A DNA stretch of 64,000 bases from Leptospira saintgironsiae (GTDB taxonomy: Bacteria; Spirochaetota; Leptospiria; Leptospirales; Leptospiraceae). The position numbers and the translations under genes were made by a program. A model generated the notes under the pieces. The model was not told the DNA's origin and searched no databases. It was given only the letters and a program-made list of their open reading frames with translations. Numbering within the stretch: the first letter of the stretch is position 1; each line of letters opens with the position of its first letter. Positions 46,009 to 58,013 of this stretch are shown here, piece by piece. The stretch is taken from the NCBI RefSeq assembly GCF_002811765.1, contig NZ_NPDR01000001.1:248001-312000 (forward strand), given 5' to 3'.

Positions 46009-46872
46009 ATGGGGACTAAAGTAAAAGCTGCAGTTATCGGAGGCACAGGTCTCTATAGTCTGGATGGAATGGAACTCGTCGAAGAAGTTCTTCCAGAAAC
46101 TCCTTGGGGCAAACCTTCCGACACGATCAAGATCGGAAAGATCCATGACAAACTAATCGCATTTCTCCCTCGCCATGGTGTGGGACATTTTATCATGCCT
46201 CACGAAGTCCCAACAAAGGCAAACATCTGCGCACTTAAAATTTTAGGCGTAGAGGAAATAGTAGCATTTAGCTCCGTTGGAAGTTTGAGAGAAGAGATCA
46301 AACCTTTGGACTTCGTCCTCCCAAGCCAAATCATAGACAGAACGAGAGGAAGAGAGTCCACATTCTTCGGAAAAGGTGTAGTGGCTCATGCTCCTTTCGC
46401 AGATCCTTTCTCTCAAAATTTAAGCGATAGAATTAATAAAGCTGCCGCAAAAGTAAATCTTCCGATCCACCAAAACAAAACTTTGGTTTGTATGGAAGGT
46501 CCTTTATTCTCTACAAGAGCAGAATCTCATATGTATCGTTCTTGGGGTGGAGACATCATCAATATGAGTGTTCTTCCAGAATCAAAACTTGCAAGAGAAG
46601 CAGAGATCGCTTACCAAATGGTCTGTATGTCCACCGACTACGATTGTTGGAGAGAAAATGAAGAAGCAGTCACTGCAGAAATGGTGATGGCAAACCTTGG
46701 AAAGAACGCAGAAAATGCTAAAAAACTTTTGAGCGCTCTGATCCCTGCACTTGGAAACGGAGATGATCTGAGTTTAAAGAATAGTACCAAGTATTCTATC
46801 ATCACAGCACCTGAACGCAGAAATCCGGACACTGTTGCAAAACTGAAAGTGTTATTCCCGGATTATCTCTGA
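46009..46872 (+). CDS. mtnP: 5'-methylthioadenosine phosphorylase
   Basis: Cleaves methylthioadenosine to adenine and methylthioribose-1-phosphate in methionine salvage. The length of 287 residues is usual. AAVIGGTGLYSLDG and FLPRHGVGHFIMPHEVPTKANICAL carry the phosphate and ribose residues, QIIDRTRGRESTFFGKGVVAH is a family block, LVCMEGPLFSTRAESHMYRSWGGDIINMSVLPE the substrate block, and STDYDCWRE the base-binding end. A clear AAGGAGAAGG precedes the ATG. No mtnA/B/C/D genes are adjacent. It converges on the hydrolase gene with a 10-bp overlap of stops. Confidence 0.96.
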   Translation: MGTKVKAAVIGGTGLYSLDGMELVEEVLPETPWGKPSDTIKIGKIHDKLIAFLPRHGVGHFIMPHEVPTKANICALKILGVEEIVAFSSVGSLREEIKPLDFVLPSQIIDRTRGRESTFFGKGVVAHAPFADPFSQNLSDRINKAAAKVNLPIHQNKTLVCMEGPLFSTRAESHMYRSWGGDIINMSVLPESKLAREAEIAYQMVCMSTDYDCWRENEEAVTAEMVMANLGKNAENAKKLLSALIPALGNGDDLSLKNSTKYSIITAPERRNPDTVAKLKVLFPDYL

Positions 46873-47720
46873 GAATTTGATTTTCTTCGGTTTAAATGGA
46901 CCGCTCCTAAAATATTAGCCAATCCCTTTTGGTATTCTGGAAAGAAGGAGAGATTATTATGATTTCCTCCTTCTATTTCCAGAAACTCTATTTTAACTCC
47001 AGATTCCAAAGCGGTTTTGAATAATTTCTTTCCTTGTCTGAATGGAACGATCTCGTCTTCGTTTCCATGTATGATTGTTACTGGAGAATGTAATTTCCCG
47101 ATCTTATTTTCTGACCTAAGAGAATAAGCTAAAAACCATTCAGGCACAAATGGGTAATATTCTTTTGCTAGATCTGCCAAAGAAGTATAAGGAGTTTCTA
47201 ATATAATATAACCTGGATTTGTTTTGGTTCCTAAATCTACTACAACTCCAGTTCCTATAGATCTTCCATAAAGAATGATCTCATTTTCTTTTTTCAATTT
47301 ATCCGTTTTCAAATATTCATACCAGCGTTCTGCATCCTGGTACATTCCCTTCTCGCTTAGCTTGGCTCTACTTTTGCCATAACCCCTATAATCGGTCATA
47401 AGAAGGTCCCAACCTCTTGGGACAAAGTCCTCTGCAACTCCGCCCCAACTTCTTAAACTCCCTGCGTTTCCATGAAAATACAGAACAGTACCTTTGGAAG
47501 GACCTTGGGCGGGAAAGAATAATGCATATATTTTCTCTCCATCCTCTAACTCTAAAGAAACCTCCTGGAATGTATAAGGGAAGGAGAAGTGAAAATCCTC
47601 AGGCAAAATTTCAGGGAAGAAAATCAGCTTGTCCTGATTTGAATATAACAAGCCGAAAAGCCCCAGAAAAATAATGAATATAACCGAAAGAAGATATAAC
47701 ATAAATTTTTGGATTTTCAT
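46863..47720 (-). CDS. membrane-anchored alpha/beta hydrolase (ABHD/BEM46-like)
   Basis: A 285-residue protein with an N-terminal membrane helix ([20 protein letters not shown]) and no lipobox. The hydrolase core shows [28 protein letters not shown], the nucleophile in [14 protein letters not shown], the acid in [12 protein letters not shown], and the His in [14 protein letters not shown], so the triad is complete. Eukaryotic ABHD13/17 and yeast BEM46 share this plan; the bacterial substrate is unknown. ATG 47720 ([11 protein letters not shown]) overlaps the TGA of the PhoD gene by 4 bp. Confidence 0.88.
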   Translation of the reverse strand: MKIQKFMLYLLSVIFIIFLGLFGLLYSNQDKLIFFPEILPEDFHFSFPYTFQEVSLELEDGEKIYALFFPAQGPSKGTVLYFHGNAGSLRSWGGVAEDFVPRGWDLLMTDYRGYGKSRAKLSEKGMYQDAERWYEYLKTDKLKKENEIILYGRSIGTGVVVDLGTKTNPGYIILETPYTSLADLAKEYYPFVPEWFLAYSLRSENKIGKLHSPVTIIHGNEDEIVPFRQGKKLFKTALESGVKIEFLEIEGGNHNNLSFFPEYQKGLANILGAVHLNRRKSNSQR

Positions 47721-49084
47721 TTGGCCTTTATATCCCTGGACCAAAGTTCTATTCCGGCAGAATCAAAAACTCTAAACACCAAGCTCCTTTGTTTTAAGGG
47801 ACCTGTAATTTCTATCGTTCCAAAATTTCTTTTATCATCCACCATTGTACCTTCTATCCTTAATGGATTTTTTTCGGTAATCGGTGGATGTGTAGAAGAA
47901 GTTAAAGGTGAAACTGTAAAATCATATACTGGATATTCGAATCCTTCCTGAATATATGATAATTCTGTAAAGTGTCTATCTCCGGTCAAAAATACCAGGT
48001 TTTTTATCTTCAATTTGGAGATTTTGGAAAGAAGTTTTTCCCTTTCTTCTGCATATGTTGAATAATTTTCAAAGACGGATAACGGATTTAAGACCTGGCC
48101 ACCAACTACTACAAACTTAAAAGTCGCTTTGGAAAATGCTAGGCCATTCACCAGCCAATCCAGTTGTTCTTCTCCGAAAAATGATCTGGGGCCAGTTTTA
48201 TTATCATTTGCAGTCCTAAAACTACGATCGTCCATCAAAAAGAATTGTGCATCTCCCCAGGTGAAAGAACCGTATATTCCTTTTTTCGAATAGTTTGGGT
48301 TTGCCCAAAATAGTTTGAAAATTTCTTCTGCGGTAGCACCCATCCAAAAGGAGCCGTCTCCATCATTTGGCCCCCAGTCATGATCATCCCAAACAGCATA
48401 ATGATGAACATTTGCAAGTAATGGTTGGAGTTCCGCCAAAGACCTTTGTTCTGTATAACGATAAATGAATCCAGTTCTAGATTCCCAATCAGGTTCTCTT
48501 AGATAAATATTATCTCCCATCCAAAGCATGAAATCCGGCTTTTGAGCAGAGATGGATTTGTAGATAAAATATTCTCCGCCGTATGGTTTTGCTTGTGTAT
48601 CGTATTTAGGATCGTTTACGAACGCGCAACTTCCCAATGCAAATTTGATATCCGGAGGACCACTTGGCTTTCCTATCCAAATAGGTTGCGCTCTAAATTT
48701 TTGTTCCGACTTAGGTTCTTGGTATTTTCCGTTTACATAAATTATATATTCGTATGTTTTTCCAGGTTCCAATACGTCCGCGATCAAATGAGCAACATTC
48801 CCTTTATGATGTTCTGTATTTACTTCTCGAGTTACATGACTTTGTTCTGAATTTCCGGAAATAAAATATTTCGCATAAACTTTAGAAGGATTCTTAGTCT
48901 GAACCCAAATTTTCACTTCTTTATGAGTTGAGTAGCCTAACATCGGCCCCGATTGGATACTAGAAGGCGAGGCTGTGTCGGTTGACTGACTTTTTCCATA
49001 AATTGCAAAATCGATGTAAAAGAATCCAAACAGTAAAATCAACAAAGAGGTGGATGATAAAAGCGATATGCGTCTCATTGTCAT
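47717..49084 (-). CDS. PhoD-family alkaline phosphatase/phosphodiesterase
   Basis: A 455-residue exported metallophosphatase. An N-terminal hydrophobic signal ([20 protein letters not shown]) is followed by a beta-sandwich PhoD_N domain ([38 protein letters not shown]). The catalytic domain has [34 protein letters not shown], and [12 protein letters not shown], which supply the Ca/Fe ligands of PhoD enzymes. It would release phosphate from diesters outside the cytoplasm. It is coupled to the hydrolase by a 4-bp overlap. No Pho box is evident by eye. Confidence 0.93.
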   Translation of the reverse strand: MTMRRISLLSSTSLLILLFGFFYIDFAIYGKSQSTDTASPSSIQSGPMLGYSTHKEVKIWVQTKNPSKVYAKYFISGNSEQSHVTREVNTEHHKGNVAHLIADVLEPGKTYEYIIYVNGKYQEPKSEQKFRAQPIWIGKPSGPPDIKFALGSCAFVNDPKYDTQAKPYGGEYFIYKSISAQKPDFMLWMGDNIYLREPDWESRTGFIYRYTEQRSLAELQPLLANVHHYAVWDDHDWGPNDGDGSFWMGATAEEIFKLFWANPNYSKKGIYGSFTWGDAQFFLMDDRSFRTANDNKTGPRSFFGEEQLDWLVNGLAFSKATFKFVVVGGQVLNPLSVFENYSTYAEEREKLLSKISKLKIKNLVFLTGDRHFTELSYIQEGFEYPVYDFTVSPLTSSTHPPITEKNPLRIEGTMVDDKRNFGTIEITGPLKQRSLVFRVFDSAGIELWSRDIKAK

Positions 49085-49140
49085 GAAATATCTTGAAGCC
49101 TTAGGCTTCTTTCAAATCAAAAAAAAGGGAAAGAACGGAA

Positions 49141-50943
49141 ATGACGAGGGGAGAATCTAGAAAACTCAGATGGAGACTGACCTTAGGCTTGGAGCTACTA
49201 ACTTCAGTTCTTGCCGTCCCTTTGGCCGTTTTATTTATTATCGCTGCCGGAGCGTATGATTTCAATAAGGCGATTGCACTCATTGGGTCGTCCACAGTCG
49301 TATTGACCACCTCATATTTTTTCCCTACAATACGATTTTTATATTTAGGAAGGCTCTTATCGAAGCTGGAACCCAATAATTGGGAAAAGTTAAACACAAA
49401 AGGAAAGGTAGATGTTAAGAAAAAACTTCTGAACTTCCCTCTTCTCAACACTGGATTTTATATCGTACAATGGAGTTACGGAATTCCAGCAGCTTGGAAA
49501 ATGATGCATTTATTCTTCATCCCCGAATTTTTCGAGTCTGCTCCATTTCTGCTCTTACCTTTGATCATTTACCCTACTTTAGGAATTTCTCATTTCTTTT
49601 TAACCGAATCCGTACTCGCAGAAGTGCTGGAATCAGATAGATTAAATGGCCTTCCGTTAGAGGAAAAAGATATTCGTAAGGTTTCTATCTTCATAAGGAT
49701 TATTTCTACAATCGCATCAATCGCTATGCTGCCTGTGGTGATCTTCGGATATCTTTTAGTAGAAGAGACTTCTGGTTGGTTGAAACTGGGAGATGTTACC
49801 TTAGCACTTTCCCTCACTATAGTTTTTATGGTGATCACTCTTACTATCTCTTCGTATCTATTGGCTTCCAGTATTCGTAGGAACTCTAAAAATATGATGA
49901 ATGCGTTTACGGAAATGTCCCAAGGTGAATTGAACATCCTACTTCCTATGGTTTCAACGGATGAACTGGGAAGAAGTAGCAAAATGTTAAACGATTTTGT
50001 GAAACGACTTAGGATCGTTGTTAAGACTGTAATTAAAGAATCAGAAAAACTTTCTCAAAGTTCCAGAGTTTTAGAAGAAAAAACAAAAGGTCTTTCTATA
50101 AAAATGCAAGAACAAGCTGCTTCCACTGAACAGATGAGTTCAGGGGTAGAAGAAATTGCGGCATCTATTCAATCTACTTCCTCCAGAGCTGAAAGCCAAT
50201 CAGATACTGTAGAACAAGCATCTGCATCTCTTATCGAACTCGAAGATAGAATCCGCAATGTTCATACTTCTCTTATGGATACAAAAAACGACGCGGAAAG
50301 AATGAGATTAGAAACTTCTAATGGAGAATCCGCGCTACAGTCAACCCGAGAAGCAATGGCAGAGATAGAATCCAATACAGCTAAAATGGAAGCGAGTGTG
50401 AATGTGATCCATGAGATTACGGATCGAATCGGACTTCTTTCATTGAATGCAGCTATTGAAGCTGCCCGTGCTGGAGAAGCAGGAAAAGGTTTTGCAGTAG
50501 TAGCTCAGGAAATTTCCAAACTGGGAGAACAAACCCAGGAAAATGCAAAAAGGATCCGAGCAACATTAGCAGAAGCAGTAAAGGCAACCAACTCAGGAAG
50601 AGAAGTTTTAGGAAACACTGAAGTCGCTTTCAGAAGAATAGGAGATACTGCCCAAAATACATCTCAAAGAATTTTGCAGGTGTCTTCCTTATCTGAATCG
50701 CAGTTAATCGCAAGCGCTCAGGTAAAGAACGCATTTTCTGAACTGATCCGATCTGCAGAAGAGATCCGAAATCATACAAAAGAACAATCCCAAACTTCTT
50801 TAGAATTTTCTAAAACGATTGGAAGTATTTCAGAAGCTACTGAGTTTTTGAATGGGATAGTAAACGATATTGATTCTCTTGCCGAGAAGCTGGCTCAGCA
50901 AGCAAGCTCATTGAAAAAAGAAGTAGAATTCTTTAAAACCTAA
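49141..50943 (+). CDS. methyl-accepting chemotaxis protein with multi-span membrane input and HAMP
   Basis: A 600-residue receptor. The N-terminal ~245 residues carry about six membrane helices (LLTSVLAVPLAVLFIIAAGA, SSTVVLTTSYFFP, APFLLLPLIIYPTLGISHFFL, TIASIAMLPVVIFGYLLVE, LALSLTIVFMVITLTISSYLLAS) with no long periplasmic loop. HAMP is at about residues 250-305 (FTEMSQGELNILLPMVSTDELGRSSKMLNDF). The signalling hairpin is canonical: [31 protein letters not shown]. The layout differs from the tandem pair upstream, which lacks HAMP. It converges on the histidine kinase gene with a 1-bp gap. Confidence 0.93.
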   Translation: MTRGESRKLRWRLTLGLELLTSVLAVPLAVLFIIAAGAYDFNKAIALIGSSTVVLTTSYFFPTIRFLYLGRLLSKLEPNNWEKLNTKGKVDVKKKLLNFPLLNTGFYIVQWSYGIPAAWKMMHLFFIPEFFESAPFLLLPLIIYPTLGISHFFLTESVLAEVLESDRLNGLPLEEKDIRKVSIFIRIISTIASIAMLPVVIFGYLLVEETSGWLKLGDVTLALSLTIVFMVITLTISSYLLASSIRRNSKNMMNAFTEMSQGELNILLPMVSTDELGRSSKMLNDFVKRLRIVVKTVIKESEKLSQSSRVLEEKTKGLSIKMQEQAASTEQMSSGVEEIAASIQSTSSRAESQSDTVEQASASLIELEDRIRNVHTSLMDTKNDAERMRLETSNGESALQSTREAMAEIESNTAKMEASVNVIHEITDRIGLLSLNAAIEAARAGEAGKGFAVVAQEISKLGEQTQENAKRIRATLAEAVKATNSGREVLGNTEVAFRRIGDTAQNTSQRILQVSSLSESQLIASAQVKNAFSELIRSAEEIRNHTKEQSQTSLEFSKTIGSISEATEFLNGIVNDIDSLAEKLAQQASSLKKEVEFFKT

Positions 50944-50944
50944 A

Positions 50945-53900
50945 TTACATCTTAGGAAGAAGTACTTTAAATACTGTCTTCCCAGGTTTGGAGTTGAATT
51001 CTATTCTTCCTCCATGTTTTAAAACGATCCTTCTGGAAATATCTAGGCCAAGACCGCTTCCTTCTCCAGGAGCTTTAGTGGTATAAAAAGGATCAAATAT
51101 TTTAGATTTAATTTCCAATGGAATACCAGGACCGTTATCCGAAATTAGAACGGAAACATCAGAGTCAGAATCCAAAATGGAAATTTTAATCTTTCCTTTG
51201 AACTGCATGGCTTGAAGAGAATTGTAAATTAAGTTTGTCCAAACCTGGATCAAATCATCTGGATACGCATGGATAATCGGTCTTGCTTGGAAGTCCAATT
51301 CTACTTCTACTCCATTTTTGATCTGATTATGATAGATTGTAAGAACAGTCTCTATATTTTCTGCAAGATCTGTTTCGATCTTACCTTCTCCAGAATCGAT
51401 ATGGGCAAAACTTTTAAGAGCATAAACTATCTTAGAAGTTCTATCCACCGCCAGACGAATAGATGCAGCATTTTTATATGTTTGGATCTCTTCGATCGCA
51501 AAATCCAAAAGCGCAAGATTTGACTTAGCTTCAAAAATTTCCGGAAATTCTTCAGTGGAATGATAAAGCCCTACGTCCATCAATCTGTCTGCAAGATCAT
51601 ATGAATTTTCAAAACCAAGATCGCTCAGTGTATTTTTTAATTTTTTAAGAACATTCCTTCTTTCTTCTCTTGAAACCTGAATTTCTTTATTCGAAATTCC
51701 TGCACGAATAAACTCTGATAACCGTTTGATATAACTCGGTTCTGTGTCTGCAAAGACTGGACCCAACTTTTTCAAACGTTCCGGAGAAGAATCTAAATAA
51801 GCTCTTAATTCACCGCTTAATGCAGAGATTGCTCCTAACGGGTTATTGATCTCGTGAGCAATACCAGCAACCAACTGTCCGAGTGCGGCCATCTTTTCAG
51901 AAAGAATAAGCTGGTCCTGGGTCTTTTTCAAGTTATCCAAAGCAGAAGCGAGCTCAGATGTACGGATCAGAACTGCGTGTTCCAATTCTTCTTTTGCTTC
52001 TCTTCTTTCAGAATTTAATAATAGCTGAGTGACTTGTTCTGCAACTGTGACTACGAATTGTTGTTCGAAACCTTTCCATTTGCGAAGAGTGCCTCTATGT
52101 TCTAAACAAATGACTCCATAAATTTCACCTCTTAAAAAGATGGGGGCATCTAACAAAGATTGAATGCCGAGAGGAATACTATACGTTTCCGCAAATTCAG
52201 AAGTCCTTGGATCGTTAACCACATCATATGCATCCACAAATCTTTCCGTCTTTATCGATGCAAAATAACGAGGATATTGTTTTAGATCCATTGCGACAGG
52301 ATCCATATGCGTTTGAAATTTTTGATCCCAGCCTGAAACCAAAGACCAAACAGTTTTTTCTTTATCAGAAAAAAGCCATATAGAGGCACGATCACATCCC
52401 AAAGTTTCCGTGCACATCTTGACTATATTATTCAAACCTGCAGAAATATTACCCGAAGCAAAATCAGGATCTGTCGCCATATTCAATAGAACTCTTGCCT
52501 GTTCGGAAAGTTTTAAGTTCTCTTCTTCTTTTTCCCTGGCTGCAGCCTTTCCTGCAGTATTATCTTTTGTAATAGCTACGATTGCGGGTCTTCCTACTAA
52601 ATTTACAATACGACCCGAAAAAATTGAATCTACCCTAGTTCCATCCTTTCTAATAAAAGGTATATCAAGATCCCTTAATATTCCTTCTTCTTTCATTTGA
52701 TTTACTAATTTATGTTTGAGATTAGGATCAGGCCAAATCCCAAGATCTATTGAGTTCTTTCCGATCGCTTCTTCTTTCGTGTATCCGAACAAATCATAGA
52801 ACATTGAGTTTACACTTATATACTTACCAGTTTCTAGATCAGAAATACATATTGTATCCGGATTTAGATCGAATACTTTTTCGAAAAGGTCTTTGCTTTC
52901 CTCTAACTGGAGAAGATACTGATCTCTTTCTTGTTCTATTTTTTTATTGTCAGTTACGTCGATCAGCAGAGCCAAAAGCATCGTTCTGTCGCCGATTTTA
53001 AATATCCTATTACCAGAAATCACATGTCTTTCGGTATTATCAGATCGATTGATAGTTGCTTCTATATTTTTGGACCAACCAAATTCTTCTAATTCTTTGA
53101 GGATCTTTGCTCTATCTAAAGGTCCTTTCCATATCCCTAATTCGAAGGAAGTTTTTCCTATAATCTCTTCTCTTGAATAGCCGATTAGCTCGCAGTATGC
53201 TTGGTTGATCTCTTTGTAAGTTCCGGTTTCTAGATCGGAAAGAGAAACGGCCGCGGGATTCATCTGGAAAATTTTCTCGAAAAGTTCCTTATTATGTCGA
53301 ACTTCTGCGTTCAATTTCCTGGTTTGTTCTTCTGCTTCTAGACGATCTCTAATATCTGTTGCAAGAGAGATAACGTGAGGTCGACCGTTTAATTTTACGA
53401 TCCTTCCGGAATATAGAACAGGAATGCCAGTGCCATCAGCAGCTCGAAAAACTGTTTCGATATTACTGACCTCACCTTTCTCATCTAGTTGTTTATAAAT
53501 TTCGGCCCTTCTATCCGGATCGTAATCCCAAACCTTGATATCGGTAGTAAGCTTTCCGATCACTTCAGATCTTTTGAGTTTTATAACTTCTAAAAATCTT
53601 TCGTTCACATCTATGATCTTTCTGGAAACCAAATCAGTAAGAACTACTGCAGAAGGAATTAATTGAAATAATCTTTGGAAAAGTTCCTTACTCTTTTCTA
53701 ACTCAGAAGCAAGGTTTTCTAAGTCGGCTTGTGCTTCTTTGATATGAGTGATATCGTGACCAACGGCTAAGATCTTTTTTTCACCGCCAGCTTCTATTAC
53801 TCTAGCGGAGAATAGAATGGACCGGATCTTTCCATCCGCAGTGCCCATCTTCACTTCTAAATTGTCTACAGCACCTTTTTGGAGTAGAAGCCCACGGATA

Positions 53901-54904
53901 ATTTCTCTATCACTTAGATCGTAATAGACTCCTAGATCAGCAGGCGACTTGCCTATGATTTCTTCGCTTGTTTTTCCAATCAGACTTAAAAATAGATCAT
54001 TTGCATCTAGGTAAGTTCCATCAGATTTGGACAATGTGATCGCAGTAGGATTTAATCGAATGATCTGATTTAATATTTCTTGGTTCTCTTTTAGCTCATC
54101 TAAAAGTTTTTGTTTTTCTACTTCTTCTTTTACCCTGTCTGTAATTGGAACCGTGATCGTAAGAAGTTTTAAGGAACCCGCATATTCAATCGGGTGGGCG
54201 GAGAAGAGTCCCCAAAATTCTTCTCCAAGCTTATTCGTAAAACGTAATTCTATATCTCGGACAAAACCTTCTTTTTTGATCGCTTCTACTATATCCGCTC
54301 TTGTTTCTGCAGAACTCCAGAAGCCAAGGTCTAATGCACTTTTACCAACGATTTCATCCTCAGAATATTTTACCTGGAGACAAAACTGTCTGTTTACTTT
54401 GAGATATTTTCCTGTTTCGATCTCTGTGATCGCCATAGGCAAAGGATTCATATCGAAAAATTTTTCGAGAGCTCTCCATCCTATCTCCGGATGAGTTATA
54501 TCTTCTTTAGAAAGTTCACTTTGTTGTTTAGGAGAGCGAATGTGGATCCAGGTTGTAGATTCTGGATCAGACTCACCTTGGATCTTAAAACCTTGGCAGT
54601 AGAATGTCCTGATCTCTTTACTCTTAAGCAAAAAGTAGCCCAAATACCAGTTTGTCTTTTCTTCTTTTTTGAGATTTTCAAAAATCCCGTTTCGAATATC
54701 AGAGATCAGATTAAAATCTATCTCCTTCAACTCTTTGTAGGAATAGCCTAAGATCTGTAATGCAGCAGGATTTGCTTCGATCAGATTTCCAGAGGAGGAG
54801 AATACAAGAACTCCGTCCCCGATCCTTTCGAAAAACTGTCTGAGGATGTTGAGCTGTGAAAGGGAAGATTCCAAACTTTTATCACCAAGGGAATAAGCCC
54901 TCAA
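50945..54904 (-). CDS. six-PAS, GAF-containing histidine kinase
   Basis: A 1319-residue soluble sensor kinase with no membrane segment. Six PAS domains lie at about 20-125, 145-260, 275-395, 405-525, 535-655 and 660-785; PAS 2-6 share NPxAxxxS.. and IIGKSxxDLG motifs, a sign of internal duplication. GAF is at ~810-960 ([18 protein letters not shown]). The phospho-acceptor is H1017 in [19 protein letters not shown]. The ATPase domain ends the protein: [21 protein letters not shown], and [15 protein letters not shown]. About 210 residues separate the His from the N-box, roughly twice the usual distance. The start is a TTG at 54904 with a poor ribosome site; no response regulator is adjacent. 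Confidence 0.93.
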   Translation of the reverse strand: MRAYSLGDKSLESSLSQLNILRQFFERIGDGVLVFSSSGNLIEANPAALQILGYSYKELKEIDFNLISDIRNGIFENLKKEEKTNWYLGYFLLKSKEIRTFYCQGFKIQGESDPESTTWIHIRSPKQQSELSKEDITHPEIGWRALEKFFDMNPLPMAITEIETGKYLKVNRQFCLQVKYSEDEIVGKSALDLGFWSSAETRADIVEAIKKEGFVRDIELRFTNKLGEEFWGLFSAHPIEYAGSLKLLTITVPITDRVKEEVEKQKLLDELKENQEILNQIIRLNPTAITLSKSDGTYLDANDLFLSLIGKTSEEIIGKSPADLGVYYDLSDREIIRGLLLQKGAVDNLEVKMGTADGKIRSILFSARVIEAGGEKKILAVGHDITHIKEAQADLENLASELEKSKELFQRLFQLIPSAVVLTDLVSRKIIDVNERFLEVIKLKRSEVIGKLTTDIKVWDYDPDRRAEIYKQLDEKGEVSNIETVFRAADGTGIPVLYSGRIVKLNGRPHVISLATDIRDRLEAEEQTRKLNAEVRHNKELFEKIFQMNPAAVSLSDLETGTYKEINQAYCELIGYSREEIIGKTSFELGIWKGPLDRAKILKELEEFGWSKNIEATINRSDNTERHVISGNRIFKIGDRTMLLALLIDVTDNKKIEQERDQYLLQLEESKDLFEKVFDLNPDTICISDLETGKYISVNSMFYDLFGYTKEEAIGKNSIDLGIWPDPNLKHKLVNQMKEEGILRDLDIPFIRKDGTRVDSIFSGRIVNLVGRPAIVAITKDNTAGKAAAREKEEENLKLSEQARVLLNMATDPDFASGNISAGLNNIVKMCTETLGCDRASIWLFSDKEKTVWSLVSGWDQKFQTHMDPVAMDLKQYPRYFASIKTERFVDAYDVVNDPRTSEFAETYSIPLGIQSLLDAPIFLRGEIYGVICLEHRGTLRKWKGFEQQFVVTVAEQVTQLLLNSERREAKEELEHAVLIRTSELASALDNLKKTQDQLILSEKMAALGQLVAGIAHEINNPLGAISALSGELRAYLDSSPERLKKLGPVFADTEPSYIKRLSEFIRAGISNKEIQVSREERRNVLKKLKNTLSDLGFENSYDLADRLMDVGLYHSTEEFPEIFEAKSNLALLDFAIEEIQTYKNAASIRLAVDRTSKIVYALKSFAHIDSGEGKIETDLAENIETVLTIYHNQIKNGVEVELDFQARPIIHAYPDDLIQVWTNLIYNSLQAMQFKGKIKISILDSDSDVSVLISDNGPGIPLEIKSKIFDPFYTTKAPGEGSGLGLDISRRIVLKHGGRIEFNSKPGKTVFKVLLPKM

Positions 54905-55019
54905 ATACTAATGGACTAAATAACGCTAGAAACTACTTTTCTAAAACTTTCATTTTTTTTCCAAAATTTAAGAAAGTTGTGATCCTCAAGGACGCGTTAC
55001 TCGAAAAGGCCTACCTATT

Positions 55020-58013
55020 ATGGAATTTTTCATCGGTTTATTAGCATTCTTTGCCGGAGTATTCTACCTTATCGTTCCCTTCATTTTATTGTCCAAGATC
55101 AACGGACTTTCGGAAAGGATCCAAGATCTGGAGAATCAATTAAGGGAGAAGGGGCCTTCTACCCTTCCAGAAACTCAGGTAGAAAAGAAAAGGCCTCCTA
55201 TCAAAGAAGAAAAGCCTATCTTGGTAAAAGAAACAATCCCAGAAGCCAAGAAAGAAGTCCCTTCTTCCAAGCCAGTTACAAAAACTCCAAAACCTGCAGC
55301 GATTGTACCTCCAACTATTATAAAACAAGAACCTCAACCTATAGCTAAAAAATCAGAGGCTTGGGAAAAATTTGAGAAACAGATCGCGAATAATTGGACC
55401 GGGATCTTAGGAACAATCATACTTGTGATGGGTGTTGGATTCTTAGGAATTTATGCAGCCTTGAACATGTCTCCATTCTTCAGATTCTTAATGGTATTAG
55501 GGATCGGAATCGGCCTATTCGTAATTTCTATTCTTCTAGTTAAAAAAGAATTCTGGGAACAGATCGGATATTGGATCAGAAGCGGTTCAGGTGCAGTCAT
55601 CTTATTCTCTTGTATAGCAGCAGTTTCTGTTCCAGGAATGAAATGGATAGAGTCTGAACTTTATGCGCTCCTCTTAGTCATTGCTGGAATTTTAGTAAAC
55701 CTAGGACTTGCATGGCAGACTTCTCAGCAAAAGTTTGCGAGTCTTCATATAGTATTAAGTTTAATCTCTTTGGCGATACTTCCACTGAGCACTTTGATCT
55801 TCTTCTTAGCTGTTGGAGTTTCTGCTTTCAGTGTGGTTTTATCTTATAAAACTAAATGGGAATTTCATTTAATACAAACTGCGATCTCCTTTTTGATTTT
55901 AAATTTTCTTTATAAAGGACATTTCACAGAACAACTACATGTGCTAAATTCTCCTCATTCTAGAACTTGGGGAATTTTAGGAACTCTTGTTGTTGGAATT
56001 CCATCCATCTTAGCTCATTATCGAAAAGTATATTCTTCTCCAAATCTCCAAAGACTTCCTTTTATAACTCACTTGATTATTTGGGCCGGGATCGGTTTAG
56101 GATTATCAGTCTATTCAACAGGATCTAAATGGAATCCTCCTGTACTGATCTCTGTTTCTATCGGATTATTTTTCTGGGCCAGGACCGCTCGAGAAAAATT
56201 AAACATTCGTTGGCTTTATCTCACTGATACTTTAGTCTCTTTAGCTCTTGCTTCTATCGGGATCATATTACTCACTCGATGGGAAGTCGATCTATTCCTG
56301 ATCAATGTATATGTTTCACTTTTATTCTCTATCTTCTTTGTCATAAGTGCCGAAGAAAAAGAAAACCTACTTAAGAATATAGGAGCAGTACTTCTTCATA
56401 TTTCTTGGGTTTGGTATATTCTTCTTCTTATCATAAAATACTTCGGTGGATTGAATTTAGGAGCTTGGCCAATCATTATCACCACGATAGTGATGATCAT
56501 CCTTACATTCTTGATCCAATCCTATGATGAGATCCGAAATAAGGAAAGTTCTACTGCAAGCGACGATATTTATGGTGTCGGAGGAGATGATAGAATTTCT
56601 CCGGCAGGACTTTTTTCAGGATTATTAGCTTCCGCTATTTGTTTCCAATTATTTGATTGGAAACATTCGGAGCTATATCTTCCTGCGTTCGGAGTAATTT
56701 TGTTGGTTATCCGACAAAATAGGAATTGGAACGGTTTAGGAGTTGGGATTTTCTTCTTCGTTGCTGCATTACACTTTGAAGTGATCTATAGAATTTATTC
56801 TTTGGAAAGATGGGAAGTACTACTAAGAGATCTTCCTACGATCCTATTCTGTTTCTTGATGATCCCTCTTTCTAAAGTGAAGATGGGTTCAGACAAGATC
56901 AGATATTTTTCTTCTCCAGGGGCGACACTTCTATCCTTACATATCGTATTCTTGGCTTACTGGACTACTCAAAGTCTTTCTCCATTCTTACCAGGAATAC
57001 TTTGGCTTCTTCTTTCCTTGGTATATTTAGAAACCAAAAACTTTTTCTCAGAAAGAGAGAAAATTTGGGAAAACACTTGGAAGTCTTCCATCAATTCTGC
57101 GGGGTCTGTGTGGCAATTTTTTGCACTGATATTCGTGGGATTGTTTTTAAGCGCTCATATTCTGGTCCATCTACAATCAGAATTATATGTGGGAATTTTC
57201 AAGATCAGATTTTTGATCCAAGCATTAGCAATCGGAGTATTTTTATATTGGGCAAAAAGCCCAAATCCTAAAGAAGAAACTCCAAACTATTGGAATTCTC
57301 TTTTACCATTGTTCTGGGAATTAACGGGAATATTTATCACTGCAATCATCGCATTAGAAATTCCGAATACATGGTTACCAGTAGCTTGGGTCGCTTGGGC
57401 ATTCTTCTTAAATCAGATCAGTTTAAAAACTTCTTGGGAAATTTCCAGATTCAGATTTTATTCTCTCTGTTTTTATTGGTATTCATGTATCCATGTAGCA
57501 TTCATTTCCAGTTCTTCCCTAACTCCTTCTGAATATTGGGCGAACCAAGAATGGTTGGGTGGACTTGTCGGGATCGTGTTACAGACTGCTTACTTAGTAA
57601 GGATCCAGCTTCTTCCTCCATTCCAAGGAATAGAAGCAGAAGGTTATCCTGGTAAGATCAGAAGCCTTTCTGAAAAACTGGACCAAAGGTCTGACTATAC
57701 AATATTCTATCCTTTGTTTGCAGCAGGAGCTTTCTTCTTATTCTGGAGTTTTGATTCTTCTTTATTAACTCTATTATGGATGGTAGAAGTGTTCATCGTA
57801 TTCTCAATAGGACTTATTCTGAAAAAAGAACATTTCCGTTATGTGTCCTTGGTAGCAATGCTCATATGTCTACTTAGATTGATCTTCTGGGATCTTTCTC
57901 AATCTTCTACGATCACTCGTGCTTTAGTATTCTTGGGAGTGGGAGGAATACTGATCCTAATGAACACTCTCTACAGCAAATTTGGGAATAAGGAGAAAAC
58001 AGATGCTCCGTAA
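55020..58013 (+). CDS. DUF2339-family multi-span membrane protein
   Basis: A 997-residue protein. An N-terminal helix (FIGLLAFFAGVFYLIVPFILL) and a short coiled coil (GLSERIQDLENQLREKG) precede a Lys/Pro-rich linker at ~45-105. WEKFEKQIANNWTGILGTIILVMGVGFLG is the DUF2339 entry motif, and more than 25 hydrophobic segments fill the remainder. No function is assigned to the family. The ATG at 55020 (MEFFIGLLAFF) is preceded by a weak ribosome site. The 3' end overlaps the M48 gene by 11 bp. Confidence 0.9.
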   Translation: MEFFIGLLAFFAGVFYLIVPFILLSKINGLSERIQDLENQLREKGPSTLPETQVEKKRPPIKEEKPILVKETIPEAKKEVPSSKPVTKTPKPAAIVPPTIIKQEPQPIAKKSEAWEKFEKQIANNWTGILGTIILVMGVGFLGIYAALNMSPFFRFLMVLGIGIGLFVISILLVKKEFWEQIGYWIRSGSGAVILFSCIAAVSVPGMKWIESELYALLLVIAGILVNLGLAWQTSQQKFASLHIVLSLISLAILPLSTLIFFLAVGVSAFSVVLSYKTKWEFHLIQTAISFLILNFLYKGHFTEQLHVLNSPHSRTWGILGTLVVGIPSILAHYRKVYSSPNLQRLPFITHLIIWAGIGLGLSVYSTGSKWNPPVLISVSIGLFFWARTAREKLNIRWLYLTDTLVSLALASIGIILLTRWEVDLFLINVYVSLLFSIFFVISAEEKENLLKNIGAVLLHISWVWYILLLIIKYFGGLNLGAWPIIITTIVMIILTFLIQSYDEIRNKESSTASDDIYGVGGDDRISPAGLFSGLLASAICFQLFDWKHSELYLPAFGVILLVIRQNRNWNGLGVGIFFFVAALHFEVIYRIYSLERWEVLLRDLPTILFCFLMIPLSKVKMGSDKIRYFSSPGATLLSLHIVFLAYWTTQSLSPFLPGILWLLLSLVYLETKNFFSEREKIWENTWKSSINSAGSVWQFFALIFVGLFLSAHILVHLQSELYVGIFKIRFLIQALAIGVFLYWAKSPNPKEETPNYWNSLLPLFWELTGIFITAIIALEIPNTWLPVAWVAWAFFLNQISLKTSWEISRFRFYSLCFYWYSCIHVAFISSSSLTPSEYWANQEWLGGLVGIVLQTAYLVRIQLLPPFQGIEAEGYPGKIRSLSEKLDQRSDYTIFYPLFAAGAFFLFWSFDSSLLTLLWMVEVFIVFSIGLILKKEHFRYVSLVAMLICLLRLIFWDLSQSSTITRALVFLGVGGILILMNTLYSKFGNKEKTDAP

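Noticed and set aside
46863..49084. Hydrolase-PhoD pair as a dedicated phosphate-starvation island
   Set aside because: I could not see a Pho box or any phosphate transport gene nearby; the pairing alone does not support it.
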